NCBI GenBank assembly: GCA_024642325.1
Contig: JAHEBI010000115.1
Span: 1-7,351 of the forward strand
Direction of reading: 5' to 3'
DNA length: 7,351 nt
Origin: Eudoraea sp.
Lineage (GTDB): Bacteria > Bacteroidota > Bacteroidia > Flavobacteriales > Flavobacteriaceae
The position numbers and the translations under genes are program-made. Below the pieces are notes generated by a model. That model did not search any database, was not told where the DNA came from, and saw nothing but the letters and a program-made list of their open reading frames with translations. Numbering within the stretch: position 1 is the first letter of the stretch; each line of letters begins with the position of its first letter. Shown here piece after piece: positions 6,857 through 7,351 of this stretch.

Positions 6857-7351
6857 TTATTCTTGTGCTTCAACCTGCGCAGCAAGGCCATGAACGTCAA
6901 AATAGTCAGAGGACTGTACAATTTTACCATCGTCATTAACCGAGGAAAGGTTATAAAACTTAACGCCTATTTCTTTCCCGCTTTCTGTGTGTATGGCAGT
7001 CCATGTGCCGTATACACGCAATACGCCGGCGCTGTTATCTGCGCTTTGCCCTGGAAAGACGGAGCCAGACCAGAAACCATTAGCGGTTGAATCGGGCATA
7101 ACTAAACCCTCCGCATATTTTATATTGTCAAAGTTATCATGATAGCTTTTAAGGGCTGCCAAAAGATCTTCCTTGCCTAACCACTGGTTGCCGTTATAAT
7201 GTGGAGGGCTCCATTTCATATCATCGGCAAGCATTGAACTTAACGCATCAATATCCTCGTCGCAATGTGCCTGGAAAAAAGCGCGAACCACGGCCACTTT
7301 TTTATCATAGTCCGAAGAATCGGGAGCTTCAGTTACTTCGGTGGCCATCGC
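6857..7351 (-). CDS. NTF2/SnoaL-like family protein, N-terminus probably beyond window
   Basis: At least 163 residues can be read. It is an NTF2/SnoaL-like cone-shaped alpha+beta domain. A first helix pair (KKVAVVRAFFQAHCDEDIDALSSML in two parts, about 16-40) is followed by DDMKWSPP and the WLGKEDLLAALKSYHDNF helix (about 56-73), then long antiparallel strands including GVLRVYGTWTAIH and EIGVKFYNLSSVNDDGKI. NTF2-like proteins range from ketosteroid isomerase and polyketide cyclase enzymes to non-catalytic binding proteins, and nothing here fixes the role. An ATG exists at 7348, but the frame stays open to the edge and the first residues (Ala/Thr/Glu/Asp-rich) look like a linker, so the true start, perhaps with a signal peptide or lipobox, probably lies upstream. 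It is followed by a strong terminator, which separates it from the GNAT-fold/peptidase genes. Confidence 0.8.
   Translation of the reverse strand, partial: AMATEVTEAPDSSDYDKKVAVVRAFFQAHCDEDIDALSSMLADDMKWSPPHYNGNQWLGKEDLLAALKSYHDNFDNIKYAEGLVMPDSTANGFWSGSVFPGQSADNSAGVLRVYGTWTAIHTESGKEIGVKFYNLSSVNDDGKIVQSSDYFDVHGLAAQVEAQE

Noticed and set aside
1..7351. Mobile element, CRISPR array, toxin-antitoxin, phage-defence or structural RNA genes.
   Set aside because: I saw no transposase or integrase, no regularly spaced direct repeats, no small overlapping gene pair and no tRNA- or rRNA-like segment. All seven genes fit ordinary chromosomal families.

Overview
The window looks like a chromosomal segment of a member of the Bacteroidota, most likely a Flavobacteriaceae relative. 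Three things point there. The DNA is AT-rich. Several signal peptides end in the flavobacterial pattern of a small residue followed by Gln (GYG|Q, SFG|Q, NA|Q). Starts lack Shine-Dalgarno sequences, and one gap carries a perfect match to the Bacteroidota -7 promoter element TAnnTTTG. The species cannot be named from the sequence. All seven genes lie on the minus strand, so transcription runs from high to low coordinates, and no gene-free stretch exceeds about 180 bases.

In order of transcription: (1) 7351-6857, an NTF2/SnoaL-fold protein that probably runs off the right edge, followed by a good intrinsic terminator (6835-6805). (2) 6713-6159, a GNAT-fold protein with an N-terminal export signal. 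(3) 6104-4065, a complete secreted S9-family serine peptidase with a TolB-like propeller and an intact Ser/Asp/His triad. (4) 3981-2839, a stand-alone BamA/TamA-type outer-membrane barrel without POTRA domains. (5) 2660-2268, a small DUF302 protein with its conserved cysteines. (6) 2179-1664, a RidA/YjgF-fold lipoprotein lacking the catalytic arginine of true RidA. (7) 1528 to the left edge, a secreted DUF885 (gluzincin-like) protein with the HExxPGH motif, missing only its C-terminus.

Functionally this is an envelope-facing set. Two exported peptidase-like hydrolases (S9 and DUF885), an outer-membrane barrel, a lipoprotein and an exported GNAT-fold protein sit in one co-directional run, and only DUF302 clearly lacks an export signal. 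The GNAT-fold and S9 genes (54 bp gap) could share a transcript. The barrel gene has its own candidate promoter. I see no phage, transposon, CRISPR, tRNA or rRNA, and no obvious new multi-gene system. The most interesting points are the two cytosolic-type folds (GNAT and RidA) that carry export signals and have lost their canonical catalytic or cofactor motifs.
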